Source: Wenxinia saemankumensis (GTDB lineage Bacteria; Pseudomonadota; Alphaproteobacteria; Rhodobacterales; Rhodobacteraceae). Taken from it: a stretch of DNA of 64,000 nucleotides. The stretch covers positions 62,001 to 126,000 of the forward strand of contig NZ_FQYO01000007.1 in the NCBI RefSeq assembly GCF_900141735.1, in the 5' to 3' direction. The notes beneath the pieces are model-generated. The model worked only from the letters and a program-made list of their open reading frames with translations. It was not told the origin of the DNA and made no database searches. Position 1 is the first letter of the stretch. Each line of letters starts with the position of its first letter. Made by a program: the position numbers and the translations under genes. Below are positions 1 through 9,201 of the stretch, piece by piece.

Positions 1-335
1 AGCGCCTCGACCCCCGCGATGTCCTCGGCGCCGGCAGGCAGGGCGATCTTGAGCGCCGCCTGCCGGGTCAGCATCTCGCGCACGTCGTAGAGCTGGCGCA
101 CCTCCTCCGAGGAATAGGCGCGGACCTGGGCGCCCTTGTTGCGCTCGCGCGTGACGATGCCGGCCCGTTCGAGGATCATCAGCGCCGAGCGGACGTGGTG
201 GCGCGAGGCCGCCTTGTCGCGGGCGATGGTCTCCTCCGTCAGGCGCTCGCCGGGGCCGAGCCGGCCGAAGATGATGTCCATCTCGATGGCGCGGGCGACC
301 GCCTCTTCCTCGTTCGTCAGATCCTTGGCGCTCAT
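1..335 (-). CDS. GntR-family transcriptional regulator, N-terminal part (cut by window edge)
   Basis: The first 111 codons are present; the C-terminal effector domain lies outside the window. The translation starts MSAKDLTNEEEAVARAIEMD and carries a winged-helix GntR domain at about residues 10-75 (GRLGPGERLTEETIARD, then RSALMILERAGIVTRERNKG). The following VRQLYDVREMLTRQAALKIA is the typical start of an FCD-type (FadR/VanR) effector domain, so a small acid or sugar acid is a likely ligand (inference). ATG at 335 is preceded by GGGAGGA. It lies 98 bp downstream of, and on the same strand as, the GH39 hydrolase. It probably represses that gene and the divergent importer through the TTGT-CA-ACAA palindrome at 2135-2146. 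Confidence 0.85.
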   Translation of the reverse strand, partial: MSAKDLTNEEEAVARAIEMDIIFGRLGPGERLTEETIARDKAASRHHVRSALMILERAGIVTRERNKGAQVRAYSSEEVRQLYDVREMLTRQAALKIALPAGAEDIAGVEA

Positions 336-433
336 TCCATCCTCCCGGGGGCGCGATGTGGGGCATGGCGCGCGTCCGCGCAAGCGGACAACGTGCCCGG
401 CCGGCGCCCGTCGCGCCGACCGGGCCGGTCGCC

Positions 434-2041
434 TCAGAAGTCGATCCGGAACAGGCCGACCCCCTGCCGGGGCAGGGTCGTCGTCAGGCGCAGCGTGCCG
501 TCCGCCGCGTCCATCGACCGCTCCTCGATGCAGGGCAGTCGCGAGGCGGCCTCCAGCTCGGCGATCTGGGCGGGGGAGGGATCCTGCGGCGATCCCATCG
601 CCTGCCACGCGCCGAAGGAATTGCCGTGATCGGCATCCATCCGGAACTCGCTGACGGTGAGCGCGCCGTCCGGCAGGCCGGTGACGGTCAGCTCGATAGC
701 AGCCGCGTGGTCGGGCGTCACCACGTTGTCGTCGTGGTAGTTCCAGACCAGTACGCTGATCCCGCCCGCATCGCGGGTGGCCACGCAATTGACGTCCGGC
801 GCCTGCCGCACCCCCTGATCGAGGATCCGGTCGAGGGGGAGGGCGCCGTCGCTCGTCGCCTCGATCCACTCGCCGTCCAGCTTTCCCAGCAGGCGGAAGG
901 CGTTCAGCACCGCCTTGCCGACGCCGTTGGTCGCGAGGTCGCGGAAGCCGTCGTACCAGGGCTGGCCGTCGAACATGAAGGCCCAGGTCACCGCGCCCTC
1001 GATATGGATGCCGGCATTGCGCGACAGCTCGTAGGTGCGGACCATGTTCTCGACCACGTAGGAGCCGTAGAGCGGGCCGTTGCGATAGGCGTTCTGCGGA
1101 TGGACGCGGGCCGAGCAGGCGGCGCAGCCCTCGGGATCGCTCTCGCCGATGATGACGGGCAGGTGAGTCAGCGACGGGTATTCGGCGATGATCTCGAGAT
1201 TGCCCCTGATGTCGAGCAGGTGCTTGGCCAGCCCCATGCAGACCTCGCCGTTCTTCAGCTTGGGCTGACCCTTGGCGTGGAAGGCGATGAAGTCGATCGG
1301 CAGTTCGTGCTCGACCACGTAGTCGAGCACGCCGCGCAGGAAGGTCTGCGCCTTGGGGTTGTCATGCGCACCGCAGGTATGGGGGCCGCCGACCCGCCCC
1401 TCGGGGAGGACGGCCTTCACCGCGCGGACGGTCGCCGCGAACATCTCGCAGTATTGCGGGATCGAGCCGGTCCAGTAGTGGCCGTCGGGCTCGTTCCAGC
1501 ATTCCCAGGGCCAGGTCGCCACGGTCTCGCGGCCGTAGCGCTCCACCAGGTGCTCGGCCCAGGCCTTCACCAGGTCGTGCCATTTGCGCAGGTCGTTCGG
1601 CGGGGCGGCCCAGCCGGTCATGATGGTGGAATAGGTGTCGTCCAGCGACCAGCTGTGGCGGTAGGGGCCGGGATCGTCGGACAGCGCCTCGGGGGTGAAG
1701 CCGACCTGCACGAAGGGCACCGTCCCCGTCTGCACGTAGGCGTCGAAGATGCGGTCCATGATCGTCCAGTCGTAGACCGGATTGCCGTCCGCATCCTCGG
1801 TATAGGCATTGGTCGAGCCCCATTTCAGCGCCGCCTCGCCGTCGCCGGAGGTCAGCAGGTTGTGGGTGCGGATATGCGGCGGCGTGCCGGAGGCGGCGGC
1901 GAGGTCGCCCAGCAGTTTCACGCCGTCCTTGGTATAGGTGTAGTTCGGCTCGTCGTAGCCGAACCAGTTCCACATCGGGTGGTAGGCCCCCGTGCTGCGG
2001 CTGCCGTCGACCCGCATGGCGACCCTTGCCTGTCCGGACAT
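434..2041 (-). CDS. GH39-family glycoside hydrolase (beta-xylosidase-like)
   Basis: A 535-aa protein with no signal peptide, so probably cytoplasmic, acting on imported oligosaccharide. The (beta/alpha)8 barrel shows the clan GH-A acid/base motif WECWNEPDG, with NEP giving the catalytic Glu, and a later VIIGESDPEG segment with the likely nucleophile Glu. Length and motif spacing fit GH39 (beta-xylosidase / alpha-iduronidase family); the sugar specificity cannot be read from sequence. ATG at 2041 has GGAGGAA seven bases upstream. An in-frame extension back to 2209 has no ribosome site and runs into the divergent promoter, so I reject it. It is divergent to the family-5 importer at 2334-8018 and next to a GntR regulator, which suggests one sugar-utilisation locus. 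Confidence 0.8.
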   Translation of the reverse strand: MSGQARVAMRVDGSRSTGAYHPMWNWFGYDEPNYTYTKDGVKLLGDLAAASGTPPHIRTHNLLTSGDGEAALKWGSTNAYTEDADGNPVYDWTIMDRIFDAYVQTGTVPFVQVGFTPEALSDDPGPYRHSWSLDDTYSTIMTGWAAPPNDLRKWHDLVKAWAEHLVERYGRETVATWPWECWNEPDGHYWTGSIPQYCEMFAATVRAVKAVLPEGRVGGPHTCGAHDNPKAQTFLRGVLDYVVEHELPIDFIAFHAKGQPKLKNGEVCMGLAKHLLDIRGNLEIIAEYPSLTHLPVIIGESDPEGCAACSARVHPQNAYRNGPLYGSYVVENMVRTYELSRNAGIHIEGAVTWAFMFDGQPWYDGFRDLATNGVGKAVLNAFRLLGKLDGEWIEATSDGALPLDRILDQGVRQAPDVNCVATRDAGGISVLVWNYHDDNVVTPDHAAAIELTVTGLPDGALTVSEFRMDADHGNSFGAWQAMGSPQDPSPAQIAELEAASRLPCIEERSMDAADGTLRLTTTLPRQGVGLFRIDF

Positions 2042-2134
2042 TTCGCTTCCTCCCCCGGCGGCTCGGCCGGCCCCTGATGATGTCGTGCCGGGGGACATCC
2101 CCGGGCCCTGGCCGACACTACGGGGACGGCATTC

Positions 2135-2146
2135 ATTGTCAACAAT
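2135..2146. promoter_or_regulatory. Palindrome ATTGT-CA-ACAAT, probable GntR operator
   Basis: A perfect 12-base inverted repeat in the divergent region between the GH39 gene and the importer. It fits the GT-N2-AC core known for FadR-subfamily GntR regulators. The half-sequence ATTGTCAA recurs at 2242-2249. Assignment to the GntR gene at 1-335 is inference from position. Confidence 0.5.
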
Positions 2147-2241
2147 CAAGGTAGGATCGTCGACTAGACAGCGGAGATCGAAGCGGCAAACAAGGGAAAT
2201 AACCGGCAAGATCGGGATTTTTTGTTGCCATGCCCAATTGA

Positions 2242-2250
2242 ATTGTCAAT
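2242..2250. promoter_or_regulatory. Second ATTG-T-CAAT palindrome
   Basis: A nine-base inverted repeat sharing ATTGTCAA with the site at 2135-2142, 84 bases before the binding-protein start. It could be a second operator copy for the same regulator. The short length makes a chance match possible. Confidence 0.35.
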
Positions 2251-2333
2251 AGTTTGGGGGCGAGTCCCGTTCCGGCGGGGCGGCATCGGCAAGGGCGCGC
2301 CCGGAGGACATGCCGCGCTCGAGGGAGGACACA

Positions 2334-4226
2334 ATGAAGATCAGGACCTTGTTTCTGACGGCGATCGGCGCGACGGCCTTGGCCGCTCCGCTCGCCGCGC
2401 AGGATTTCATCGCGGGGCTCCCGCGGGAGGACACGCTCATCATCCAGGGGCCCGCGGCGCAGAACGCCGACTGGTTCAACCTCTGGGCCCCGGGCGGGGG
2501 CGCCAGCCCGAACGGCAACCAGCAGCTGTCGGCCGACACGCTGTGGTTCATCAATCCCGAGGGCTCGGGCGACGACGCCTGGCAGAACGCCCTCGCCGCG
2601 TCGCGCCCGATCTACAACGACGACTTCACGCAGATGACGGTGGAGCTGAAGGACGGCATCTTCTGGAGCGATGGCGAACCCTTCACCGCCGAGGACGTGG
2701 TCTACACGGTCGAGACCCAGATGGCGAACCCGGGCATGAACTGGTCGGCGCCGTTCACGATCAACGTCGAAAGTGTCGAGGCTCCGGACGACCATACCGT
2801 CGTCTTCAACCTCAACGCGCCGAACTCGCGCTTCCACACGCTGTTCACGGTGCGCTGGAACGCCGCCTGGATCATGCCCGAGCATGTGTTCAGCCAGGTC
2901 GAGGATCCGCTCACGGCGACCTTCAACCCGCCGGTCTCGCTGTCGGCCTACGTGCTCGAGAACTACGACGCGAACGGGCAATGGGCGATCTGGCGGCTGC
3001 GCGACGACTGGGAGCGGACCTCGATCGGCATGACGCTCGACGAGGCGCCGGAGGTCGAATACGTCGTCTACCGGACCGCCGGGAACCCCGACGCGCGGGT
3101 GATCGAGCAGCTGAACCACAATCTCGACGTGATCAACGACATCGCCCCCGAGGGCATGTTCACCATCGTCGAGCAGGCCGGCGACACCACCGCCCAGTGG
3201 CTGCCGGGCTTTCCCTTCGCCCATCCCGACCCGACGCTGCCCTCGGTGCTGCTGAACAACCAGCTCGACAAGCTGTCCGATCCGCGTGTGCGCTGGGCGC
3301 TCGCGCTGCTGATCGACATCCGCGCGGTCAGCATGGGCTCCTACCGGGGCGCGGCCAACATCGCGGCGCTGTCGGTGCCGCCGACCGGGTCGGCAATCCC
3401 TGATTACTACGTCCCGATGCAGGACTGGCTGATCGACTACGAGCTCGATACCGGCGAGGGCACGATCCAGCCCTACAACCCGGACATCGCCGAGCAGATC
3501 GCGCAGCTGGTCACGCCGCAATGGGGCGACTCGATCCCCGAGGATCCCGAGCTCCGCAAGGAGATGTTCGGCTTCGGCTGGTGGCAGCAGGATGCCGAGG
3601 CAGCCGCCGCGCTGCTGCGCTCCGCCGGGTTCACCGAGCAGGGCGACGGCTGGCTGACGCCCGAGGGAGAGCCCTTCGAGATGACCCTGCAGGTCGAGGG
3701 CGACAACATCCCGACGCTTGCCCGGGCCGGCACGATCATCGCCCAGCAATGGAGCCTGAACGGCATCCCGACCGAGGTCGTGGTCGCCGGCCCCACCCAT
3801 ACCCAGCGGCTCGATGTCGGCGATTACGAGGCGGCGATCTTCTGGACGGTGGAGACCTGGGGCGGGCATCCCGATCTCAGCTTCTTCCTCGAGAGCTACC
3901 ATTCCGACTTCCTGGTGCCGCTGGGCGAGAGCCAGCCGCCGCGGAACCTGAACCGGTGGCAGAACGACGAGCTGGACGCGATCATCGAGGAGAACCGCAC
4001 GGTGCCCTTCGACAGCCCGCGCGTGGCCGAGCTGGGGATGGAGTACCTGCAGCTCGCGGTCGAGGAGATGCCGTTCATCCCGCTGATGGCGTACAACAAG
4101 TTCGCGCCCTTCGACACGACCTACTGGACCGGCTACCCGAGCATCGAGAACCCGTACTCGGCCTCCGGCCCGTTCTGGTCGAACATCCGCTACATGGTCG
4201 TCGAACTCGAAAAGACCGGCGGCTAG
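2334..4226 (+). CDS. ABC transporter substrate-binding protein, family 5 (SBP_bac_5)
   Basis: A 630-aa periplasmic binding protein, longer than the usual 500-560 aa, with a Sec signal peptide (MKIRTLFLTAIGATALAAP, cleavage near AAQ-DF). It shows family-5 features: ELKDGIFWSDGEPFTAEDVV near the N-terminus and YLQLAVEEMPFIPLM near the C-terminus. The family binds peptides, nickel or, often in alphaproteobacteria, oligosaccharides; the neighbouring GH39 hydrolase favours an oligosaccharide (inference). ATG at 2334 is chosen because GGGAGGA precedes it and the signal peptide begins there; the upstream TTG/ATG starts have neither. It is first in a five-gene importer operon and is followed by a hairpin at 4227-4257. 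Confidence 0.9.
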   Translation: MKIRTLFLTAIGATALAAPLAAQDFIAGLPREDTLIIQGPAAQNADWFNLWAPGGGASPNGNQQLSADTLWFINPEGSGDDAWQNALAASRPIYNDDFTQMTVELKDGIFWSDGEPFTAEDVVYTVETQMANPGMNWSAPFTINVESVEAPDDHTVVFNLNAPNSRFHTLFTVRWNAAWIMPEHVFSQVEDPLTATFNPPVSLSAYVLENYDANGQWAIWRLRDDWERTSIGMTLDEAPEVEYVVYRTAGNPDARVIEQLNHNLDVINDIAPEGMFTIVEQAGDTTAQWLPGFPFAHPDPTLPSVLLNNQLDKLSDPRVRWALALLIDIRAVSMGSYRGAANIAALSVPPTGSAIPDYYVPMQDWLIDYELDTGEGTIQPYNPDIAEQIAQLVTPQWGDSIPEDPELRKEMFGFGWWQQDAEAAAALLRSAGFTEQGDGWLTPEGEPFEMTLQVEGDNIPTLARAGTIIAQQWSLNGIPTEVVVAGPTHTQRLDVGDYEAAIFWTVETWGGHPDLSFFLESYHSDFLVPLGESQPPRNLNRWQNDELDAIIEENRTVPFDSPRVAELGMEYLQLAVEEMPFIPLMAYNKFAPFDTTYWTGYPSIENPYSASGPFWSNIRYMVVELEKTGG

Positions 4227-4257
4227 GCCGCGCGCCCTCGACCCTTCCGGGCGCGGC
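4227..4257 (+). other. Hairpin after the binding-protein gene
   Basis: GCCGCGC-g-CCC pairs with GGGCGCGGC across an 11-base loop, starting directly after the stop codon. There is no T-tract. Hairpins after binding-protein genes are known to stabilise the upstream mRNA and make the binding protein more abundant than the membrane subunits. The same layout recurs after the binding proteins at 15182 and 50448. Confidence 0.55.
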
Positions 4258-4305
4258 CGCCGGGTCGCGCCCGCCCCTCCACGGCCCCCCGGGGCGGAGC
4301 CTTCG

Positions 4306-5310
4306 ATGAACACCCTGACCGCCTACATCCTCCGACGCCTCGGACAGTTCGTCTTCGTGATCTTCACCGGCGTCACGCTGGCCTTCCTGATCACGAACCT
4401 CTCGCCGGTCGATCCGGTCGAGCAGTCCCTGACCCAGCTGACCAGCTTCGGCGCCAGCGATCCGCGCGCGGTCGAGCTGATGCGGGAATCCCTTGCCGAG
4501 CTCTACGGCCTGCAGGGCAATCTCTTCGAGCAATACGTCAATTTCTGGGGTCGCGTGCTGCGGGCCGATTTCGGCCCCTCGCTCTCGGCCTTCCCGACGC
4601 CGGTCATCACGCTGATCGCAAATGCCGCGCCCTGGACGATCGGGCTCCTGGTGACCTCGATCCTCATCACCTTCGTCCTCGGCAACCTGATCGGGGCGCT
4701 GGCCGGCTACTTCCGCCGCAGCCGCTTCCTCAAGGTGCTGGGCATGGTGATCATGACGATCAACCCGATCCCGCACTACTTCATCGGTCTGATCCTGCTG
4801 ATCTTCCTCGGCTTCGTCTTCCCGATCTTCCCGATCTCGGGCGGGGCGCAGATGAATCGGCCCTCGGGATTCGACCTCGGCTACGTGCTCTCGGTCCTCT
4901 ACCACGGCTTCCTGCCGGCGCTGTCGCTGGTCCTCGCCGGCCTCGGCGGCTGGTTCATCGGGATGCGCTCGCTCGTGTCGAACGTCGTCACCGACGATCA
5001 CGTCCTCTACGCCGAGCTCGCGGGCGTGAAGGGGCGCAAGATCTTCAGCCAGTACGTCGCGCGCAACGCGATGCTGCCGCAGATGACCGGCCTCGCCATG
5101 CAGCTGGGCCAGATCTTCGGCGGCACCGTGATCGTCGAGTTCCTGTTCAACTATCCCGGCATGGGCCGGCTGCTGATCCAGGGCATCTACCGGGGCGATT
5201 ACAGCCTCGTCCTCGGCGTCACCACGATCTCGATCTTCGCCGTCGCCTTCGCGGTGCTGCTGATCGACATCCTCTACCCGCTCATCGATCCGCGCGTGAA
5301 ACTGGGATAA
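4306..5310 (+). CDS. ABC transporter permease (DppB/OppB-like)
   Basis: A 334-aa inner-membrane permease of the binding-protein-dependent type. It begins LTAYILRRLGQFVFVIFTGV, a typical DppB first helix, and has about six membrane segments with the conserved cytoplasmic EAA-type loop (YAELAGVKGRKIFSQYVARNA). It should pair with the next gene to form the channel for the solute bound by the 2334-4226 product. A GGAG sits about ten bases before ATG 4306. The stop is only four bases from the next start, so the two permeases are translated together. Confidence 0.9.
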   Translation: MNTLTAYILRRLGQFVFVIFTGVTLAFLITNLSPVDPVEQSLTQLTSFGASDPRAVELMRESLAELYGLQGNLFEQYVNFWGRVLRADFGPSLSAFPTPVITLIANAAPWTIGLLVTSILITFVLGNLIGALAGYFRRSRFLKVLGMVIMTINPIPHYFIGLILLIFLGFVFPIFPISGGAQMNRPSGFDLGYVLSVLYHGFLPALSLVLAGLGGWFIGMRSLVSNVVTDDHVLYAELAGVKGRKIFSQYVARNAMLPQMTGLAMQLGQIFGGTVIVEFLFNYPGMGRLLIQGIYRGDYSLVLGVTTISIFAVAFAVLLIDILYPLIDPRVKLG

Positions 5311-5314
5311 GTCA

Positions 5315-6178
5315 ATGTTCAAGGTCATCCGCGATCTGCTGCGCTACAACCGCGAGTTCCTCGCCGGCTTCACCCTGACGGCGCTGGTCCTCGTCTTCGC
5401 CGCGCTGCATTTCTGGACGCCCTATCCGGGCTACAACCTCTACCTGCTGCCCCCCGACATGCCGCCCTCGTCCGAATACTGGTTCGGCACCACCTCGCGC
5501 GGGCAGGACGTGGTCTGGCAGCTATCGGAGGCGGTCTGGAACACGATGTCCTTCGGCCTGACGGTGACGATCCTGAGCCGGGTGATCGCGATCTCGGTCG
5601 GGATGGTCTCGGGCTACTTGGGCGGCCGGACCGACCGCGTGCTGATGAGCATCAACGACACCTTCATCGCCCTGCCGAACATCCCGATCCTGCTGCTGGT
5701 CTACTTCGTCCTGCGCGAGCAGATGACCTGGCCGCTGCTCGCCGTCTGCGCCGCGCTGCTGGGCTGGACCTACGACAGCCGGCTGATCCGGTCGGTCTCG
5801 CTCAGCCTGCGGACGCGGGAATTCACCCGGCACGGCGTCTTCTCGGGGATGAGCACCTGGCGCATCCTGTGGAAGGAGCATCTGCCCTACGTGCTGCCGA
5901 TCATCTTCTTCACCGCGATGAACAACCTCATCTGGGCGATCAGCCTCGAGGTGACGCTCTCGGTCCTGGGCTTCACCGACATCAACCGGCCCACCATCGG
6001 CGGGATGATCTACTGGGCCAACCAGCACCAGGCGATCATCTCGGGGATCTGGTGGTGGATCGCCTTCCCGATCCTCTCGATCGTCATCCTCTTCCTGGGA
6101 CTCTTCATGCTCGCAATGTCGGTCAACGAATACGTCGATCCCCGGTCGCGCCTCGACCGGATGGGAGGTGCCGCATGA
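5315..6178 (+). CDS. ABC transporter permease (DppC/OppC-like)
   Basis: A 287-aa permease with an N-terminal helix (EFLAGFTLTALVLVFAALHF), a periplasmic segment with the DppC-typical FGTTSRGQDVVWQL, and a C-terminal permease domain with the EAA-like loop (RTREFTRHGVFSGMSTWRIL). It is the second half of the transmembrane channel. It follows the DppB-like gene by four bases and overlaps the ATP-binding gene by an ATGA junction, which indicates translational coupling. Confidence 0.9.
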   Translation: MFKVIRDLLRYNREFLAGFTLTALVLVFAALHFWTPYPGYNLYLLPPDMPPSSEYWFGTTSRGQDVVWQLSEAVWNTMSFGLTVTILSRVIAISVGMVSGYLGGRTDRVLMSINDTFIALPNIPILLLVYFVLREQMTWPLLAVCAALLGWTYDSRLIRSVSLSLRTREFTRHGVFSGMSTWRILWKEHLPYVLPIIFFTAMNNLIWAISLEVTLSVLGFTDINRPTIGGMIYWANQHQAIISGIWWWIAFPILSIVILFLGLFMLAMSVNEYVDPRSRLDRMGGAA

Positions 6179-7197
6179 TCGAGAGCCCCGAACGCCCCGT
6201 CGCCGCGTCCGAGGACGTGCTGCGCGTCGACGACCTGCGCGCCTATTTCATCGTCGGCAGCTACGGCGTTTCGCGCGAGGTGCGGGCCGTCGACGGCGCG
6301 ACGCTGCGTGTCCGACGGGGCGAAGTCTACGGGCTGGCCGGGGAATCCGGCTCGGGCAAGACCACGCTGGTCAAGACGCTGGCCGGTGCGGTGCGCCCCC
6401 CGCTGCAGGTCGTCGGCGGATCCGTCCGTTACGAGTTCGGGGGCCGCGAGGTCGACATTTACGACCCCGCCACCGACCTGTCCCGGCTGCGCTGGCGGCA
6501 TCTGAGCTACATCATGCAGGGCTCGATGTCGGTGCTGAACCCGGTCCGCAAGGTGCGCCACTCGTTCTACGACTTCGCCTTCCCGCACATGGATCTGGGC
6601 CGGGCGGCCTTCTGGCGCGCGGTCGAGGATCACCTGAGGAAGCTGCAGCTCGATCCGGCCATCCTCGACAGCTATCCACACCAGCTTTCGGGGGGCATGC
6701 GGCAGCGGACGACCATCGCGCTCGCCACCGTGTGCCATCCGGAGTTCATCATCGCGGACGAGCCGACGACGGCGCTCGACGTGATCGTGCAGCGCGACGT
6801 GCTCAAGATGATCAAGGAGGTGCAGCGCCAGCAGGGCTCTTCCATCGTCTTCGTCACCCACGACATGTCGGTTCATGCCACGATCGCCGACCGGATCGGC
6901 ATCGTCTATGCCGGCCGGCTGGTCGAGGAGGCGCCGGCCGAGCAGCTCTTCGAGGATCCGAAGCATCCCTACACGGTCCACCTCATCGGCAGCCTGCCGC
7001 GGATCGGCGACGACCGCCCGCGCGAGAGCCTGACGGGCCGGCCGCCCAACCTCGCCGATCCGCCGCCCGGCTGCCGGTTCCACCCGCGCTGCCCGCTGGC
7101 GATCGACAAGTGCAAGCGCGAGACGCCGCCCCTGGAGGGGCCGCATGGCGGCAGCCGGGTCGCCTGCTGGCGCGCGGGGGAGGCGCGGATCGGATGA
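6175..7197 (+). CDS. ABC transporter ATP-binding protein (OppD-like)
   Basis: A 340-aa ATPase with Walker A GESGSGKTT, signature LSGGMRQR, Walker B IIADEPTTALD and the switch His in FVTHDMS. The C-terminal oligopeptide-transporter extension contains PPGCRFHPRCPLAIDKC, a cysteine cluster seen in OppD/OppF proteins. It energises the importer together with the next gene. The start ATG at 6175 overlaps the permease stop, and its own stop overlaps the next start. Confidence 0.9.
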   Translation: MIESPERPVAASEDVLRVDDLRAYFIVGSYGVSREVRAVDGATLRVRRGEVYGLAGESGSGKTTLVKTLAGAVRPPLQVVGGSVRYEFGGREVDIYDPATDLSRLRWRHLSYIMQGSMSVLNPVRKVRHSFYDFAFPHMDLGRAAFWRAVEDHLRKLQLDPAILDSYPHQLSGGMRQRTTIALATVCHPEFIIADEPTTALDVIVQRDVLKMIKEVQRQQGSSIVFVTHDMSVHATIADRIGIVYAGRLVEEAPAEQLFEDPKHPYTVHLIGSLPRIGDDRPRESLTGRPPNLADPPPGCRFHPRCPLAIDKCKRETPPLEGPHGGSRVACWRAGEARIG

Positions 7198-8018
7198 GTG
7201 CGGTTCTCGAGATCGACGACGTCTCCAAGCGGTTCCGCAGCGGCGGGCTGCTCTCGGCCCGGACCGTCGAGGCGGTGAAGAACGTCAGCTTCACGCTCGA
7301 GGCCGACAGGCCCGAGGTGTTCGCCATCGTCGGCCAGTCGGGCAGCGGCAAGTCGACGCTCGCGAACATGATCCTCGGCAGCGAGATGCCGAGCGCGGGC
7401 CGCATCCGCGTGCACGGAGAGGACATCACCGACGCGCGGAGCGCGCGCCAGCGCATCGACTTCATGCGGCGCGTCCAGCCGATCTTCCAGAACCCGTTCG
7501 AGGCGTTCAATCCGCTGACACGGATCGATTCCTACCTCTTCTCGACCGCGCGGCGGTTCCGCGACGCGACGGGGGCCAAGGCGCAGGAGGCGCTGGCCGA
7601 CGAGGCGCTGCAGCTCGTCGGGCTGACGATCGAGGAGGTGCGCGGCCGCTATTCGCACGAGCTGTCGGGCGGACAGCTCCAGCGGATCGCGGTCGCCCGC
7701 GCGCTGATCCCGCAGCCGGACCTGATCGTCGCGGACGAGCCCGTCTCGATGGTCGATGCGAGCCTGCGGATGTCGATCGTGAACCTGTTCAAGGATCTGC
7801 GCGACCGGCTGGGTGTCACGATCGTCTACATCACCCACGACCTCGCCACGGCCTACTACATCGCCGACCGGCTGATCATCATGAAGTCGGGCGAGATCGT
7901 CGAACAGGGCCCGGCGAAGGCGGTGCTGGACGATCCGCAGCACCCATATTCCCGCGCCCTGCGGGACGCGATCCTGCCACCCGATCCCCGCCGCGCGCAC
8001 GAGATCATCGCGGGCTGA
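7194..8018 (+). CDS. ABC transporter ATP-binding protein (OppF-like)
   Basis: A 274-aa ATPase with Walker A GQSGSGKST, signature LSGGQLQR, Walker B LIVADEPVSMVD and switch His in YITHDLA. It is shorter than typical OppF (about 320 aa): the C-terminus ends soon after LPPDPRRAHEIIAG, so the cysteine-containing extension is absent. It forms the ATPase heterodimer with the preceding gene. It is last in the operon and is followed by a terminator-like hairpin at 8028-8052. Confidence 0.9.
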   Translation: MSAVLEIDDVSKRFRSGGLLSARTVEAVKNVSFTLEADRPEVFAIVGQSGSGKSTLANMILGSEMPSAGRIRVHGEDITDARSARQRIDFMRRVQPIFQNPFEAFNPLTRIDSYLFSTARRFRDATGAKAQEALADEALQLVGLTIEEVRGRYSHELSGGQLQRIAVARALIPQPDLIVADEPVSMVDASLRMSIVNLFKDLRDRLGVTIVYITHDLATAYYIADRLIIMKSGEIVEQGPAKAVLDDPQHPYSRALRDAILPPDPRRAHEIIAG

Positions 8019-8027
8019 GGAAAGGGC

Positions 8028-8052
8028 GGCGGGCCGGCTGTCCGGTCCCGCC
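8028..8052 (+). terminator. Terminator-like hairpin ending the importer operon
   Basis: GGCGGGCCGG pairs with CCGGtCCCGCC (one bulged T) around a CTGT tetraloop, ten bases after the last stop codon. It is followed by ATTCCCC rather than a T-run, as is common in very GC-rich genomes. Confidence 0.5.
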
Positions 8053-8234
8053 ATTCCCCTGCGGTCGATCCGCATCGGGGCCATTCAGTGGCGCGCACAC
8101 CGGATCCGCGTCCGAAATGGCCCCGGCCCCGCCCATTTGCCGCGCCGGTTGGTGAACAGACTGTCACCTGAAGACCGCTTCGCGGACCGGCCCCGGGATC
8201 ATTCCGCGGCCTCGTAGGGAAAAGGGTGGGCCCG

Positions 8235-9107
8235 ATGGCACGTGACGAGATCAAGGTCCTTGGCATCTGCCGGTTCTCGATGATCGGCCGAGGCGACTGG
8301 AAGGCCTATTCGGGCGTGCCGGATGACGAGCTCGGGCCCGTCTACAAGGCCAAGGCCCGCGAGCTCTTCGCCCCCGCGCGGATGGAGGCGCGCCTTGCCA
8401 GCTTCGAGCACCTGACGCTCGCCTCGCTGCGCAACCAGAGCGATCCGGACTTCACGCTCCTCGTCGTCTCCTCCGACCGGATGCCGGCCCCCTATCGCCG
8501 CCGGCTGAAGGAGATCTGCGACCCCGTCCCGCAGGTCGTGCTGAAATTCGTGCCCTCGATGCATGTCACCGAGGTGGTGAAGGCGCACGTGGCCGAGACG
8601 AAGCTCGCGCTCGCCGATTGCGTGCAGTTCCGGCTGGACGACGACGATTGCGTCGCGAGCGGTTACATCCGGCAGCTGAAGCGTCACGCCCGGGCGCTGT
8701 GGGGCAACCGCGCCTTCGGGATCAGCTTCTCGCGCAACTACTACTGCGTCACGGACGGTCCGACGGAGGGGATCTACGATTGGCCCTGCCCCTTCTTCAG
8801 TGCGGGTGCGGCGATCCGTCATCCGGCGAAGACCGTCTTCGAGTTCGGGCATTTCGCGATCCCCTCGCGCTTCGTCTCGGTCGTCGACCCGCACGTTCCC
8901 AACATCGTGACCCATCGCGGAGACAACGACACGCCGCGTCATTCGGCGCAGGTCCTCCGCCGGCGGGGGATGAAGCCCGCCAAGGAGGCGCGGATCCGGG
9001 CCGATATCGACGCCCATTTCGCCTTTCTGGGTCGCCGCGGCCTGGCCCTCTGCGGCTTTCCCACCGAGGCCCCGCCCCGGCGCTCCGCGGTCGCGAAGGC
9101 GGCCTGA
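8235..9107 (+). CDS. Putative rhamnosyltransferase-like glycosyltransferase
   Basis: A 290-aa protein resembling the putative rhamnosyl transferase family (Rhamno_transf). Conserved blocks include FEHLTLASLRNQSDPDFTLL, the metal/nucleotide-sugar DDDD motif in VQFRLDDDDC, and GDNDTPRH near the end. There is no signal peptide or membrane helix. It probably transfers a sugar to a surface polysaccharide or lipid (family-based inference). I chose ATG 8235; GTG 8226 in the same frame sits three bases after AGGGAAAAGG and is an alternative. It is a single gene, separated from the upstream importer by a terminator and convergent with the EamA gene. Confidence 0.75.
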   Translation: MARDEIKVLGICRFSMIGRGDWKAYSGVPDDELGPVYKAKARELFAPARMEARLASFEHLTLASLRNQSDPDFTLLVVSSDRMPAPYRRRLKEICDPVPQVVLKFVPSMHVTEVVKAHVAETKLALADCVQFRLDDDDCVASGYIRQLKRHARALWGNRAFGISFSRNYYCVTDGPTEGIYDWPCPFFSAGAAIRHPAKTVFEFGHFAIPSRFVSVVDPHVPNIVTHRGDNDTPRHSAQVLRRRGMKPAKEARIRADIDAHFAFLGRRGLALCGFPTEAPPRRSAVAKAA

Positions 9108-9173
9108 TCCGGCCCGCCCCGCGTCGCCGCAACCTGCCGCGGGGTGTGGGAGCGCATACGGCCGTGGATCTCC

Positions 9174-9193
9174 GACCCCGTCGCGGCGGGGTC
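9174..9193. terminator. Hairpin between convergent genes
   Basis: GACCCCG pairs with CGGGGTC around a six-base loop in the 94-base space between the rhamnosyltransferase-like gene (plus) and the EamA gene (minus). This is a plausible bidirectional terminator without a T-tract. Confidence 0.45.
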
Positions 9194-9201
9194 TGCGGCG
9201 C

